This document shows positions 50,973 to 61,429 of a DNA stretch of 64,000 nt, in pieces. Within the stretch, counting starts at the first letter, position 1. Each line of letters opens with the position of its first letter. The DNA is from Maribacter sp. (GTDB lineage Bacteria > Bacteroidota > Bacteroidia > Flavobacteriales > Flavobacteriaceae): the NCBI GenBank assembly GCA_011050675.1, contig DRFI01000020.1, positions 660,093 to 724,092 on the forward strand, in the 5' to 3' direction. The position numbers and the translations under genes are program-made. The notes beneath the pieces were generated by a model. It saw only the letters and a program-made list of their open reading frames with translations, had not been told where the DNA came from and did no database searches.

Positions 50973-53372
50973 TTATAGACGTTTGCCTTCTTCGGTATTC
51001 TTTCGTTTGTAGTTATCGCGTATTTTGGTATTTCCGAACTTGTATCTAAAGCCAAATACAAACAATCGGGTCTCTTGTCTAGTACTTGTAATGTTATTTT
51101 GGTCCAGATAATCTCTAGTGGAAAGCGTATTTCCTTTATTAAAAATATCCTCAACACCTATAGAGATGCTGGCATCTTTGTTCCAGAAAGTTTTTCTAAA
51201 ATTCAACCCTAATTTACTATACGATTCATAAGTAGCGTTCCCTTGAATAGATGGAGACAAATAAGTAAATGTTACATCTGCAAAGAGCGATTTATCCTTT
51301 AAAAGCGTAAAGTAATTGTTAGCGCGTAGATGAGTGGTCCAAATAGAATTTTCTATGGTAGCGTTTGTTACTACATCTATAAAACTATCCTTATCATGAT
51401 AGTGGCTTACAAGAAAATACAAATACCAAAATGAAGTTAAATCTTTAGAAACACTCGCATCTATACCGTAAAAATAATTGGTTTCTAAATTTATATATTG
51501 AGCCCTAAGGATATTGGTGGCATTGTCCTGAAAAATTTGTTGCACTTGTTCGTTCGATTTTTTATTGGCAAATACTAACACTTTAAAATCTCGGTCATAA
51601 ACATAGTCAAACTGGACATAGTCACTGTAGGCAGGTTTTAAACTAGGATTCCCTTCAGAAATAGAATTTGCTGATAAGTAAAATTGAAACGGATTTATAC
51701 TACTATATCTTGGTCTGGTAATACGTCTATAGTACTTAAAGTAAAAAGCATTTTTCTCCTTCGTATAAGACATCGACATATTTGGGAACAGGTTAAAATA
51801 AGAACTGGTGTTTTGTAATGAAAGATTGTCTAATTCTCCTTTTGTATCTGTATACTCCGTTCGTAAACCTAGGTTTAATTTCCATTTATTCCAGCTGCTA
51901 TTTACACTAGCATAGCCTGCGTAAATTTGTTCGTCGTAATCAAATATACCCGATCCTGTAGGGTTTATACCTTCTAAAGTATCGTCAAACCCGGATTGTA
52001 AAATACTTGCCTCTGAATTTATCGTTGCAATTCTTAAACCTGTTTCCATTATGGAATGTTCAGATAACGGTAGCGTAAGATCCGTTTGGGCGCTAAAAAG
52101 ATTAATGATTTGGTCAGAATCTACATTCAAGGTGTTCTCGGAAGTGTTTTCTGTAAAACCTTCCACAATATCATTATTTACTTCTTGGTTTAGTTTAGAA
52201 TCATAGTAGGTAAAGTGTGCATTAGTGGATAGCTCTGCTCCCTTATCATTCAGCTTATGAATCCAATCTAAATAGTTAGACGAGTTGAATTTGTCTGAAT
52301 TCAGAATATTAAGTCCGTCTAAACGCGCTGAGAGATCTCCCGTGGTGCTTACTATATCGGTTATTGATGAGAATTTTGTTCCTCCGTTAGGTGAAAAGCT
52401 AGATGTTGAAGACAGGCTAATTGCATTTTTATCGTCTAATTGAACATCTAGGAAAAGGTTTAGATTATGACTTTTTTTATTGCTTATAGATTTCTGTTCG
52501 GCTGTCCAAACTTCACTTTCTTGTCCGTTTTCAAAATATGTGGTAATGTCAGAATATCTGGTCCAATCTCTATCATGACTAAAGCTGTAATTGGTTGAAA
52601 AATCTATTTTTTTACCTTTAAAAAAATGATCCATCCCCAATGTATGTTTAGGTAATACTCCTTGTGTGTATCTATTAAAAACGGCTCCATTATACCCGGC
52701 AACCAGATTTTTTTTCATTTTAATATCGATTAACAAACCGCCTTCTGCACTGTATTTAGCTGGTGGACTCGTAATTACTTCTATCGATTCTACATTACTT
52801 GCAGAACTGCCCGTAAGTAAATTAATAATATCATCTTCGGGCAAATTAACTCGTTTGCCGTTGATCATAATATTCACCTTAGAACTACCATTTACATACA
52901 AACGATTATTCATCACCATTACTCCTGGCGTACGTTTTAGAACATCCCAAATATCACTATCAGAAAGTGCCGTATTTTCTATATTAAAAATATGGCGATC
53001 AGCTAATTGTTCTAGTTTTGGTTTTTTTTGAGTTACTACCACCTCATCTAATTCTTGTGAGCTCTGAAGAATAAGAGGTAATATTTCTATACTCTCCGTA
53101 ATGGCAGTTAATGAACTCTCTACCGTATTAGCAATATAACTAGCGAGAACACGATAACTACTGGGCGATATGGCTTTAAATTCATAACGACCTTGATCAT
53201 TTGTAACGGTACCCTTTATAAATTCACCATCTTCACTTAGTAAAATTACATTCGCAAGAATAACGGGCTCTTTATTGTCATCTATGACCAAACCATTTAT
53301 AACAAAATCTTGAGAAAACGCCAAGGTAAACGTAAGACAAAACAGTAATGTTATATAAGTATCCCTAGTCAT
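50973..53372 (-). CDS. Outer-membrane TonB-dependent-receptor-like beta-barrel protein
   Basis: This 799-residue protein has a signal peptide (about 1-21, ending AFSQ), a CarboxypepD_reg domain (FVINGLVIDDNKEPVILANV), a TonB-plug-like domain (LKRTPGVMVMNNRLYVNGSS, INGKRVNLPEDDI, SIEVITSPPAKYSAEGGLL) and a barrel of the outer membrane beta-barrel family protein type (OMP_b-brl_3) to the C-terminus. It resembles the gene just upstream at 53483 and probably arose by tandem duplication. The substrate is unknown; no SusD partner is adjacent. It is convergent with the radical SAM operon, 5 bp apart. Confidence 0.88.
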   Translation of the reverse strand: MTRDTYITLLFCLTFTLAFSQDFVINGLVIDDNKEPVILANVILLSEDGEFIKGTVTNDQGRYEFKAISPSSYRVLASYIANTVESSLTAITESIEILPLILQSSQELDEVVVTQKKPKLEQLADRHIFNIENTALSDSDIWDVLKRTPGVMVMNNRLYVNGSSKVNIMINGKRVNLPEDDIINLLTGSSASNVESIEVITSPPAKYSAEGGLLIDIKMKKNLVAGYNGAVFNRYTQGVLPKHTLGMDHFFKGKKIDFSTNYSFSHDRDWTRYSDITTYFENGQESEVWTAEQKSISNKKSHNLNLFLDVQLDDKNAISLSSTSSFSPNGGTKFSSITDIVSTTGDLSARLDGLNILNSDKFNSSNYLDWIHKLNDKGAELSTNAHFTYYDSKLNQEVNNDIVEGFTENTSENTLNVDSDQIINLFSAQTDLTLPLSEHSIMETGLRIATINSEASILQSGFDDTLEGINPTGSGIFDYDEQIYAGYASVNSSWNKWKLNLGLRTEYTDTKGELDNLSLQNTSSYFNLFPNMSMSYTKEKNAFYFKYYRRITRPRYSSINPFQFYLSANSISEGNPSLKPAYSDYVQFDYVYDRDFKVLVFANKKSNEQVQQIFQDNATNILRAQYINLETNYFYGIDASVSKDLTSFWYLYFLVSHYHDKDSFIDVVTNATIENSIWTTHLRANNYFTLLKDKSLFADVTFTYLSPSIQGNATYESYSKLGLNFRKTFWNKDASISIGVEDIFNKGNTLSTRDYLDQNNITSTRQETRLFVFGFRYKFGNTKIRDNYKRKNTEEGKRL

Positions 53373-53482
53373 TAAGTGTGTAAATTGTATTTAAATGTAG
53401 GAAAGTAATATTGAATTATCTTACGGTGTTCTTAAATTTTTCTTAGCGAAGAAATAAGACACTGACTACGAATAGTTTAACT

Positions 53483-55909
53483 CTATTCAAGGCGTTCACG
53501 CTCAATTTTTTCAATATTACGTTGGTTGTCTTCTAAGCGGAAATTACCAAAGTTATACGTGAAACCGAACTTTACATACTGCGTTTCTGGAGCTGACAAA
53601 TAACTATTGTCTTGATTTAAATATTTAGAAGAAACAAACGCATTGCTTTTACCCATAAGGTCATTGGCACTGACACTAAGTACTGCCCTATTTTTTAAAA
53701 AAGATTTTCTAAGACCTACCGTTAAGTTGGTAGATTCTTCTTGTATAAATGAGCCCTGCAAAAACCCAGAGAGATAAGTAAGCCCCAATTCTCCTTTAAA
53801 ACTACTGTCTTTAGAAAGTGTAATGTAATTAGTAAGATCAACGTAAGCTCCATTAAAATCATTCTTATAAGAATATTCATCACTTTGTAGAGCAATAAAG
53901 GATTCATCTTCATGAAAAATGGAGATATAGCTATACAAATACCAATTGTTTGTTATCGATTTACCGTATGTAAAATCAAAACCATACGATGTGCTTTCTA
54001 GAACGTTTTGAGTAATGTCTCGTAAAACAAAATTATCATTGTCCTGAAAAGTTAGCGTAGATATATACATTCCATTGTCTCGATAATAGAAGTCAAAAAA
54101 GTATTCTTGATTAAGGGTGTAGTTTAAGTTAAAATTGTGGCTAAAACTAGGTGTTAAGTTAGGGTTGCCTTCTTCAAAAGTTCGTTCGTTTATATATGTT
54201 CTAAAAGGATTTAAATCTTCATATCTTGGGCGTTGTACTTTTCTAGCATAATCAAAAGATAAGCTATGGTGTTCATTGATATTATGGAGAACATATAATG
54301 ACGGGAAAAGTTCAAAATAACTTAACTTATTTATATTAGCAACATTTACCGATAACCCCGAACTTTCTGTCTGCTCTGCCCTAAGACCTGTTTTTAAACT
54401 CCATTTGTCCCAATCTTTTGATAAGCTAAAATAACCAGCATACACGCTTTCATCATAGGTATAATCATCAGATAAATTAGATATAAACTCTGTACCATTA
54501 TTCTGTAGAAAATAATCTAATTTACTTTCTGAGTCTATAAACGAACTTTTTACACCTGTTTCAAAAAACACACTGCCTAAATAATCATTATAATCTATTT
54601 GAGCAGTTGTAATCGCTATTTGCTGATTTGCAACGGTAGAGAAATTGAAATCACGAATAAACGAACCACTAGGTAGAAAGTAATTGGAATTTACATTTTG
54701 GTTACGGTCTAAGTCGAAATATGTATAGTGTGCATTTGCAGTTATATTTCCCTGGTCTTTAAATTGATGCTTAAAAACAAGGTCTCCCGAAATGTTATTC
54801 TTTTTTTCATTAAAAAAACTGTTGGTGTTGAAAATAGAATCTAAAACTCCCTCCCCATTTTTAATAGTTGTTTCTTGAAAAAAATTGGCATCTCGTTTTG
54901 GCTGAAATTGTGCATTACTCGTTAGGCTAAGAGTGTTCTTATCATTAAATTCATAATCAACAACAAGACCAGCGCTATGGTTGTTACTTCTAATGACTTG
55001 GTCAAAATCAGTATCCCAAATCGAAACTATACCGCCCTCATCCATAAAATTGGTGTTGTTTATAGTGTTCTTATACTCTTTTTTTGGAGCGTAATTATAG
55101 CTGGCATTTAAGTTTAATTTTTTAGTCTTATAAAAATGAGAAGTTCCAAAATTATATTTAGGAAACACGCCTTGTGTATACCCTGCACTAACATTACCCT
55201 TATAACCTATTGATAAATTTTTACTGGTAACAATATTTAAAATGGATCCTCCTTCAGCGTCATAACTTGCAGGTGGGTTGTAAATAACCTCAACAGATTT
55301 TATGTTTTCTCCTTGGTAATTTTCTAAAAGACTTCTAACCTCATCAGAAGACAATTGAACTTTTCGGTTATTAATATATACTGTAGTAGCTTGGTTTCTA
55401 ACCTTAAGGTCACCGTTCATAACAATAACGCCTGGTGTTTGGCTTAAGATATCCCAAGAACTATTCTGAGAAAGCACCGTGTTTTCCACATTAAAAACTA
55501 TACGATCTACCTTGCGCTCAACCACAGGCTTATTGCTTACAACGGTTACTTCATTAAGCTCTTCTGTATGTTGTTCTAGAATTAAGGCTCCAATTTTAGT
55601 GTCTTTTAAAATCTCTATAGCTAAGTTATCTGACATTTGACCAACGTAAGATGCTTTTAAAAGATATAGACCTTCAGCAATATCTGAAAATAAGAAAGCG
55701 CCATTTTCATCGGCAGAAGTACCTTTTACCAACACAGAATCTGTTACTGTAAGTAGAAAAACAGATGCAAACGCAACGGGTTCTTGATATTGGTCTTTAA
55801 CCTCACCTTTAAGTTCAAAGACTTGGCTATACCCATAATGAGATAACCCTACGGTAAAGAATAAAATAGTAATTAGTAGTTTCAATGGCAATTTGGGGTT
55901 GATAATCAA
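53483..55909 (-). CDS. Outer-membrane TonB-dependent-receptor-like beta-barrel protein (tandem paralogue)
   Basis: This 808-residue protein has the same plan as the gene at 50973: signal peptide (ending GYSQ), CarboxypepD_reg domain (FELKGEVKDQYQEPVAFASV), plug (LSQTPGVIVMNGDLKVRNQA, SVEVIYNPPASYDAEGGSIL) and a long barrel. Shared strings such as ATYS-like barrel turns, YARKVQRPRYEDLNPF against YYRRITRPRYSSINPF and EGNPNLTPSFSHNF against EGNPSLKPAYSDYV show the relationship. The first gene of the pair, it is 110 bp upstream of the other. The two may have different ligands. Confidence 0.88.
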   Translation of the reverse strand: MIINPKLPLKLLITILFFTVGLSHYGYSQVFELKGEVKDQYQEPVAFASVFLLTVTDSVLVKGTSADENGAFLFSDIAEGLYLLKASYVGQMSDNLAIEILKDTKIGALILEQHTEELNEVTVVSNKPVVERKVDRIVFNVENTVLSQNSSWDILSQTPGVIVMNGDLKVRNQATTVYINNRKVQLSSDEVRSLLENYQGENIKSVEVIYNPPASYDAEGGSILNIVTSKNLSIGYKGNVSAGYTQGVFPKYNFGTSHFYKTKKLNLNASYNYAPKKEYKNTINNTNFMDEGGIVSIWDTDFDQVIRSNNHSAGLVVDYEFNDKNTLSLTSNAQFQPKRDANFFQETTIKNGEGVLDSIFNTNSFFNEKKNNISGDLVFKHQFKDQGNITANAHYTYFDLDRNQNVNSNYFLPSGSFIRDFNFSTVANQQIAITTAQIDYNDYLGSVFFETGVKSSFIDSESKLDYFLQNNGTEFISNLSDDYTYDESVYAGYFSLSKDWDKWSLKTGLRAEQTESSGLSVNVANINKLSYFELFPSLYVLHNINEHHSLSFDYARKVQRPRYEDLNPFRTYINERTFEEGNPNLTPSFSHNFNLNYTLNQEYFFDFYYRDNGMYISTLTFQDNDNFVLRDITQNVLESTSYGFDFTYGKSITNNWYLYSYISIFHEDESFIALQSDEYSYKNDFNGAYVDLTNYITLSKDSSFKGELGLTYLSGFLQGSFIQEESTNLTVGLRKSFLKNRAVLSVSANDLMGKSNAFVSSKYLNQDNSYLSAPETQYVKFGFTYNFGNFRLEDNQRNIEKIERERLE

Positions 55910-56015
55910 ATCTAATTAAAAAAACGTTGTAATCCTTTACAAGATATGTAATCCATAGTAATTGAGACAACAATAAATAGACAACCACACTAAAGCTTAG
56001 CGCTATAAATTAGAT

Positions 56016-56023
56016 TATATTTG
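56016..56023 (+). promoter_or_regulatory. -7 box of the lepA promoter
   Basis: TATATTTG matches TAnnTTTG exactly and predicts a leader of about 60 nt for lepA. No TTTG-like -33 box was found at the expected distance. Confidence 0.4.
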
Positions 56024-56088
56024 CAATTGCTCTTTAGTGCCGGGCATTATTTCTAATAAAAATCGGCATTACTATTACTATTACCGCT

Positions 56089-57885
56089 ATGAAAAACATT
56101 AGAAATTTCTGCATTATTGCACATATTGACCATGGTAAAAGCACCTTGGCAGACAGACTTTTAGAGTTTACTGGTTCTGTTACCGATCGAGAGAAAAAGG
56201 AGCAATTACTAGACAGTATGGATCTTGAGAGAGAACGTGGTATCACCATTAAAAGTCATGCCATACAAATGGAATATACTTACAAGGGTGAACAATATAT
56301 TCTTAATTTAATTGATACTCCTGGTCACGTAGATTTCTCATATGAAGTTTCTAGATCTATAGCAGCGTGCGAAGGTGCACTGTTGGTAGTAGATGCGGCA
56401 CAGAGTATTCAAGCACAAACAATTTCTAACCTATATTTAGCACTAGAAAACGACCTAGAAATTATACCTGTTTTAAACAAGGTAGATTTACCTAGTGCCA
56501 ACCCAGAAGAGGTAACTGATGATATTGTTGACCTTTTAGGCTGTAAGGCCGAAGATGTTATACCTGCATCTGCAAAAACCGGTATTGGTATTGAAGAAAT
56601 ACTAAGCGCTATCATTGAAAAAATTCCTGCACCAAAAGGCAACCCAGATGAGGCGTTACAAGCACTTGTGTTTGATTCTGTTTATAACCCTTTTAGAGGT
56701 GTTGAAACCTATTTTAGAGTTATAAACGGCGAAATTAAAAAGGGGCAAAAAATAAAATTTGTTGCAACAGACAAGGACTATTACGCTGATGAAGTAGGTA
56801 CTTTGAAGTTGACTCAAGAAATTAAAAAGAGTGTAAAAGCTGGTGATGTTGGTTATTTAATAACAGGTATAAAAGACGCACGTGAAGTTAAAGTAGGTGA
56901 TACAATAACTGATGCCGCTAACCCAACTAAAAACCCAATAGGTGGTTTTGAAGATGTAAAACCAATGGTATTTGCAGGTATTTACCCTGTGGATACTGAT
57001 GAGTTTGAAGAATTACGTTCTTCAATGGAAAAATTACAACTGAATGATGCCTCTCTTGTTTTTGCACCAGAAAGTAGTGCAGCACTTGGATTCGGATTTA
57101 GATGTGGTTTCTTAGGAATGCTACACATGGAAATTATTCAAGAGCGTTTAGAGCGAGAGTTCAATATGACGGTAATTACCACAGTACCCAATGTTAGTTA
57201 CCACGCATTTACACGTAAAGAACCTGATACCCCTATTATTGTAAACAACCCAACTGATTTACCTGACCCGTCAAGTATTGATCATGTTGAAGAACCTTAT
57301 ATAAAAGCTACCATTATTACGAAAGCTGATTTCGTTGGTAACGTTATGTCTTTGTGTATAGAAAAGCGAGGTGTAATTACTAATCAAACATATTTGACCA
57401 CCGAACGTGTTGAACTTAATTTCGACATGCCATTGGCAGAGATAGTATTTGACTTTTACGACCGTTTAAAGACAGTTTCTAAAGGGTATGCCTCATTCGA
57501 TTACACCCCAATAGGCATGCGCCCTTCTAAATTAGTTCGTGTTGATATTTTACTAAACGCACAGCCTGTAGATGCTCTTTCAGCTTTACTACATGCTGAC
57601 AATGCTGTACTTATTGGTAAGAAAATTTGTGCCAAACTAAAAGAACTGATACCAAGACAACAATTTGATATTCCAATTCAAGCGGCTATTGGCGCAAAAA
57701 TTATCTCAAGAGAAACTACGAAAGCCTTACGTAAGGATGTAACTGCCAAATGTTATGGTGGTGATATTTCTCGTAAACGTAAACTTCTTGAAAAGCAAAA
57801 GAAAGGTAAGAAACGGATGCGTCAAGTAGGTAATGTAGAAGTGCCACAAGAGGCGTTTATGGCTGTTCTAAAATTAAACGACTAG
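56089..57885 (+). CDS. lepA: Translation elongation factor 4 (LepA)
   Basis: This 598-residue GTPase acts on ribosomes, in back-translocation or subunit biogenesis. G1 is [17 protein letters not shown]2 is [13 protein letters not shown]3 is [15 protein letters not shown] and G4 is NKVDLP. The EF-4-specific C-terminal domain follows, with [20 protein letters not shown] near the end. The length is normal and no defect is seen. It ends 17 bp from the convergent lipoprotein gene. Confidence 0.98.
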   Translation: MKNIRNFCIIAHIDHGKSTLADRLLEFTGSVTDREKKEQLLDSMDLERERGITIKSHAIQMEYTYKGEQYILNLIDTPGHVDFSYEVSRSIAACEGALLVVDAAQSIQAQTISNLYLALENDLEIIPVLNKVDLPSANPEEVTDDIVDLLGCKAEDVIPASAKTGIGIEEILSAIIEKIPAPKGNPDEALQALVFDSVYNPFRGVETYFRVINGEIKKGQKIKFVATDKDYYADEVGTLKLTQEIKKSVKAGDVGYLITGIKDAREVKVGDTITDAANPTKNPIGGFEDVKPMVFAGIYPVDTDEFEELRSSMEKLQLNDASLVFAPESSAALGFGFRCGFLGMLHMEIIQERLEREFNMTVITTVPNVSYHAFTRKEPDTPIIVNNPTDLPDPSSIDHVEEPYIKATIITKADFVGNVMSLCIEKRGVITNQTYLTTERVELNFDMPLAEIVFDFYDRLKTVSKGYASFDYTPIGMRPSKLVRVDILLNAQPVDALSALLHADNAVLIGKKICAKLKELIPRQQFDIPIQAAIGAKIISRETTKALRKDVTAKCYGGDISRKRKLLEKQKKGKKRMRQVGNVEVPQEAFMAVLKLND

Positions 57886-57902
57886 CACACCCGTTATATA
57901 AT

Positions 57903-58346
57903 TTAGTTTCTTTGGCAGGTCAATTCTCTAAAGACCTCTTCATCTGTTGAGTTTTGCTCTAACAGTGATACTACGGTTTCTAGAGATTGTCCTTCGAAGC
58001 CATCTATGATTGCTCCGTTTACAGTAATTTCATCTCCGTCTTGGCATACGGGAAATTCCTCAACATTGGGTCCTGAGCATTCATAACAGTTACTAGTCCC
58101 AAATTCTCTTTCAAATTCAGCGCATAGCTGTTCTGCTGCATCATTAAATTCTAGGTCACTTCGTAATGTGAGTAAATCTCCAATAGGCTCGCCGTCACTA
58201 TAAATTCTAATTTTACCGGCTTCTTCCTCACATATTTCTACTCCTTCTATATTACATGCTACACATTTGTTTGCATCACTTTTATTACATGATGTGGCAG
58301 CAATAATAAGAACTATGGAGAATACTATTTTTTTAAGGTTTTTCAT
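57903..58346 (-). CDS. Cysteine-rich hypothetical lipoprotein
   Basis: This 147-residue protein has a lipobox ending at C20 (IIAATSCNKS). The mature part has nine or so further cysteines, including KCVACNIEGVEICEEEAG, NCYECSGPN and LTCQRN, arranged in pairs that could form disulfides. No family is recognised. The ATG at 58346 fits a normal lipoprotein signal better than the one at 58373. It is convergent with lepA. Confidence 0.65.
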   Translation of the reverse strand: MKNLKKIVFSIVLIIAATSCNKSDANKCVACNIEGVEICEEEAGKIRIYSDGEPIGDLLTLRSDLEFNDAAEQLCAEFEREFGTSNCYECSGPNVEEFPVCQDGDEITVNGAIIDGFEGQSLETVVSLLEQNSTDEEVFRELTCQRN

Positions 58347-58512
58347 TTTCAACACTTTAAAGGTTAGTTTCATTTTAGGAGATAAAACTAATGTTGAAAG
58401 GTCTGTAGTACAATACCCTGATTTTTGTATTTATTTATACTGGTTTTCCTTTAGTTAGCTCTTGTAGTATAAGTGGAAGCCTGCTCATAACCTTAAAATA
58501 AGCAGATATAAA

Positions 58513-58540
58513 AACACCATAGAAATCATTCTATGGTGTT
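58513..58540 (-). terminator. Intrinsic terminator of the antiporter gene
   Basis: AACACCATAGAA (58513-58524) pairs with TTCTATGGTGTT (58529-58540) around 4 nt. On the minus strand a T-rich run follows. It lies 25 bp after the antiporter stop. Confidence 0.75.
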
Positions 58541-58564
58541 ATATAAGGAGATAAAATATTGTTA

Positions 58565-60424
58565 TTATATATTGTCGTTGACCTCTTCTTTATCTGGATC
58601 TTCCATAGGGAACATTTTACCCAGGTATGCCAGTTTGTACCCTTCTTGAATGTCGGTAAAATCTTTACTGAAGGCTGTGATAATTTGAATATCCCCATCT
58701 GGGTCAATTAGAAACAACGGTACAATATCGGCATCAGCCTTTGTTATTTCTATTAAGCCCTCGTAATGCTCTGTATCATGAAGCTCAATTTCGTGTATTG
58801 AAGGATATTTTCTTGCCGCTTCTGTCAATTTAATAAAGTCGTCGGTGTGCGAAAACAATCCTTCTTTAGGGTTGTTCTCTGGGTCTCCCATTTCATCAGT
58901 ATCAACTAATCTAAAAGAACCATTCTCACCAAATACATTTTGAAACTTATCTATTGCATATCTATTTATATCAGAATTTGCGGTCAAAGCCATCAAATAA
59001 CCTATATCATTAAGTTCTATATTATCGGTTAAATTATCAGAATATATGTTGGCAGAAATCGCTTCTAATCCTAATTTATTTGCCTTATCTATATTAGATT
59101 GATTGTTATCGATAAGCACTACATGTCTATCATTTTTATGTAAATAATCTCCAATTAATCGAGATACTTTAGAAGCCCCTAAAATCAATATTCCTTCAGA
59201 CTTATTAAGAAAAACACCAACTAGTTTAGCAAAAATTCTAGCGGTAGTGGCATTTAATAATACTGTACCTAAAACAATCATAAATACTAAAGGAGTAATA
59301 TATTCTGCACCAGCTTCTCCTTTAGATAGTAGCTTTGATCCAAATAGCGATGCAATACCTGCCGCCACTATACCTCTTGGACCCACCCAACTAATAAACA
59401 GTTTCTCATTTAATTTTAAATTAGAGCCTATAGAACTTAAAAACACCCCTAATGGTCTAATTATTAATACGATGGCCAAAAACAATGCTATTGTTTTCCA
59501 AGTGTATATTAATTCTAAATCTGCTATGTTGATGTTAGCCGCCAACAATATGAATAATATTGATATTAGAAGAATACTTAATGATTCTTTAAAATAAAGC
59601 AACTCTTTAATGTTAGGCAGATTTGTATTCCCCATTACCATACCCATAACAACAACGGCCAATAGACCTGATTCATGTGCAAAAGCATCAGACATTACGA
59701 AAACGCCCAATACAACAGAAAGAGATACCACATTTAATAAATAATGCGGAATGAAGCTCTTCTTAATTAAGAAAGTAAGCGCGTGGGCAAAAGTAAATCC
59801 GAAGGTAAAACCAAACAATAGAATTTTGCCAAATTCTATCAATGCCGTAAGCGTATACGCTTGACCTTCGCCAACACTTATAAACTCATACACCAATACC
59901 GCAGCTAACGCACCTATGGGATCAATTAAAATACCTTCCCACTTTAAAATTGCCGATACATCCTTTTTAAGTGGAATGTTTCTTAAAATAGGAGTAATAA
60001 CGGTTGGTCCAGTTACAATTATCAAAGCTGAAAACAAGAAACAAAGTTGCCATGAGAGTCCGAATAAAAAATATGCGGCCAAAGAGGCTCCAAAAAATGT
60101 GGTTAAGCTACCAAGAGTAATTAGCTTGGTTATAACCGGACCAATATTGCGTATCTCTGAACGTTTTAGGGTTAGACCTCCTTCAAATAAAATAATACTT
60201 ATGGCCAACGACACAAAGTAGTATAAACTTTCGCCAGGAAACAGCCCTTTATTTCCGTTCCAAATTGGTTCTATAAGTTTAGATCCATCTTCGGTATATA
60301 ACGTTGACAATGGACCAACAATTAATCCTATAAGAATTAAAGGTAAAATAGCCGGCAGTTTTAATCGCCATGCAACCCATTGAGCAAGTATACCCAAAAT
60401 GATAATTCCAGCAAGCTCTATCAT
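58565..60424 (-). CDS. CPA-type sodium/proton antiporter with RCK domain
   Basis: This 619-residue inner-membrane protein has about 12 hydrophobic segments in the first 400 residues, of the NhaP/CPA1 type (GLIVGPLSTL, LFEGGLTLKRSEI, SALIIVTGPTVITPIL, DPIGALAAVLVYEF, SWVGPRGIVAAGIASLFG). The acidic exchange site is in the latter part of the DPIGA region. From about residue 410 a TrkA-N-like RCK domain follows (GILILGASKVSRLIGDYLHK, HVVLIDNNQSN), which would bind NAD(H) or nucleotides and gate transport. It exports Na+ in exchange for H+. It is divergent from the UspA gene. Confidence 0.9.
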   Translation of the reverse strand: MIELAGIIILGILAQWVAWRLKLPAILPLILIGLIVGPLSTLYTEDGSKLIEPIWNGNKGLFPGESLYYFVSLAISIILFEGGLTLKRSEIRNIGPVITKLITLGSLTTFFGASLAAYFLFGLSWQLCFLFSALIIVTGPTVITPILRNIPLKKDVSAILKWEGILIDPIGALAAVLVYEFISVGEGQAYTLTALIEFGKILLFGFTFGFTFAHALTFLIKKSFIPHYLLNVVSLSVVLGVFVMSDAFAHESGLLAVVVMGMVMGNTNLPNIKELLYFKESLSILLISILFILLAANINIADLELIYTWKTIALFLAIVLIIRPLGVFLSSIGSNLKLNEKLFISWVGPRGIVAAGIASLFGSKLLSKGEAGAEYITPLVFMIVLGTVLLNATTARIFAKLVGVFLNKSEGILILGASKVSRLIGDYLHKNDRHVVLIDNNQSNIDKANKLGLEAISANIYSDNLTDNIELNDIGYLMALTANSDINRYAIDKFQNVFGENGSFRLVDTDEMGDPENNPKEGLFSHTDDFIKLTEAARKYPSIHEIELHDTEHYEGLIEITKADADIVPLFLIDPDGDIQIITAFSKDFTDIQEGYKLAYLGKMFPMEDPDKEEVNDNI

Positions 60425-60599
60425 TTAATTAGTTTTGGATAAAAATAACAATTAAACAGCATTATATATCATAAAAACCAAAGCTATGAATAGCAATTTT
60501 AATTGCTTGATTTAAAGGGTCGGTCCTACTTCTTATTAATTAGCCTTACCTTGGAAGACACAACCTAATAACTATTCACTTATCAAGTTATATAACTCC

Positions 60600-61427
60600 A
60601 TTTTATTCGGCTTTGCTTTTTCCCCTTCTCTTAAGGTAAATATATTAGAATCTACACGTATTGCATATTACTTAAACTGCAAGCTTATTTTACTTCATGT
60701 AGGTGAAAAAACCGCTGAGAAATCTGCCAAAATCGACAAGATTATTTCTGAAACAGAACATAGTGATAGTTCTATTGAAGTAATATGGAAAGAAGGTAGC
60801 CCTGAGACTGTAATAACAGAAGCTTGTATAGATCTTAAGATTGATTTATTGATTTTAGGAGCCCTGCAACATGAAAATATGTTTCAATTTTATGTAGGTT
60901 CAATTGCTAGAAAACTTACTCGAAAAGTAAACTGCTCTGTACTATTACTAATAAAACCTGCTGAAAAAAGAGTACCCTGTAAACATGTAGTGGTAAACGG
61001 ATTAGATGCACCTGAAACACCAATGGCTATTGAACATGCCTTTTATGTTTCTAACCTATTGGGGGCACAGCAAATTACCATTGTGGAAGAAATTTTAACA
61101 AAAGAGATTCATGTTGATGTTGAGGATGATCGCTCATTGAAAAAAGCAAACATTATAAAACAGCGCTTAAGACATAGAGAAGATTCTAGAGTAAATAATA
61201 TAGTATGTGCATTACCAGAAAATATTACAAAAGGCATTAAAGTAAAAACACAAAGTATTTTTGGTAAAAGAGGTTACTCTATAGGGCACTATGCAGAAGT
61301 GGTCAGAGCCGATTTATTAGTTATGAACGCCCCGATAAAAACCAGTATTTGGGATCGTATTTTTCCCCATGACATCGAATATATTCTTTCTGATTTACCA
61401 ACCGATTTATTAATTGTTAGAAAATAG
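60600..61427 (+). CDS. Universal stress protein (UspA-like), start codon non-standard
   Basis: The reading frame encodes a UspA-family protein that begins ILFGFAFSPSLKVNILESTR, continues through KLILLHVGEKTAEK, KIDLLILGALQHENMFQFYV and GSIARKLTRKVNCSVLLLIK, and holds a second similar half with DRIFPHDIEYILSDLPTDLL. The frame is open back to 60540, but I found no ATG, GTG or TTG before residue 84 (60849), which would cut away the fold. ATT at 60600 is the candidate start by length; an ATC at 60582 is another. It ends 2 bp before the SulP gene, so the two are cotranscribed, and UspA may regulate the transporter. Confidence 0.7.
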   Translation: MLFGFAFSPSLKVNILESTRIAYYLNCKLILLHVGEKTAEKSAKIDKIISETEHSDSSIEVIWKEGSPETVITEACIDLKIDLLILGALQHENMFQFYVGSIARKLTRKVNCSVLLLIKPAEKRVPCKHVVVNGLDAPETPMAIEHAFYVSNLLGAQQITIVEEILTKEIHVDVEDDRSLKKANIIKQRLRHREDSRVNNIVCALPENITKGIKVKTQSIFGKRGYSIGHYAEVVRADLLVMNAPIKTSIWDRIFPHDIEYILSDLPTDLLIVRK

Positions 61428-61429
61428 AT

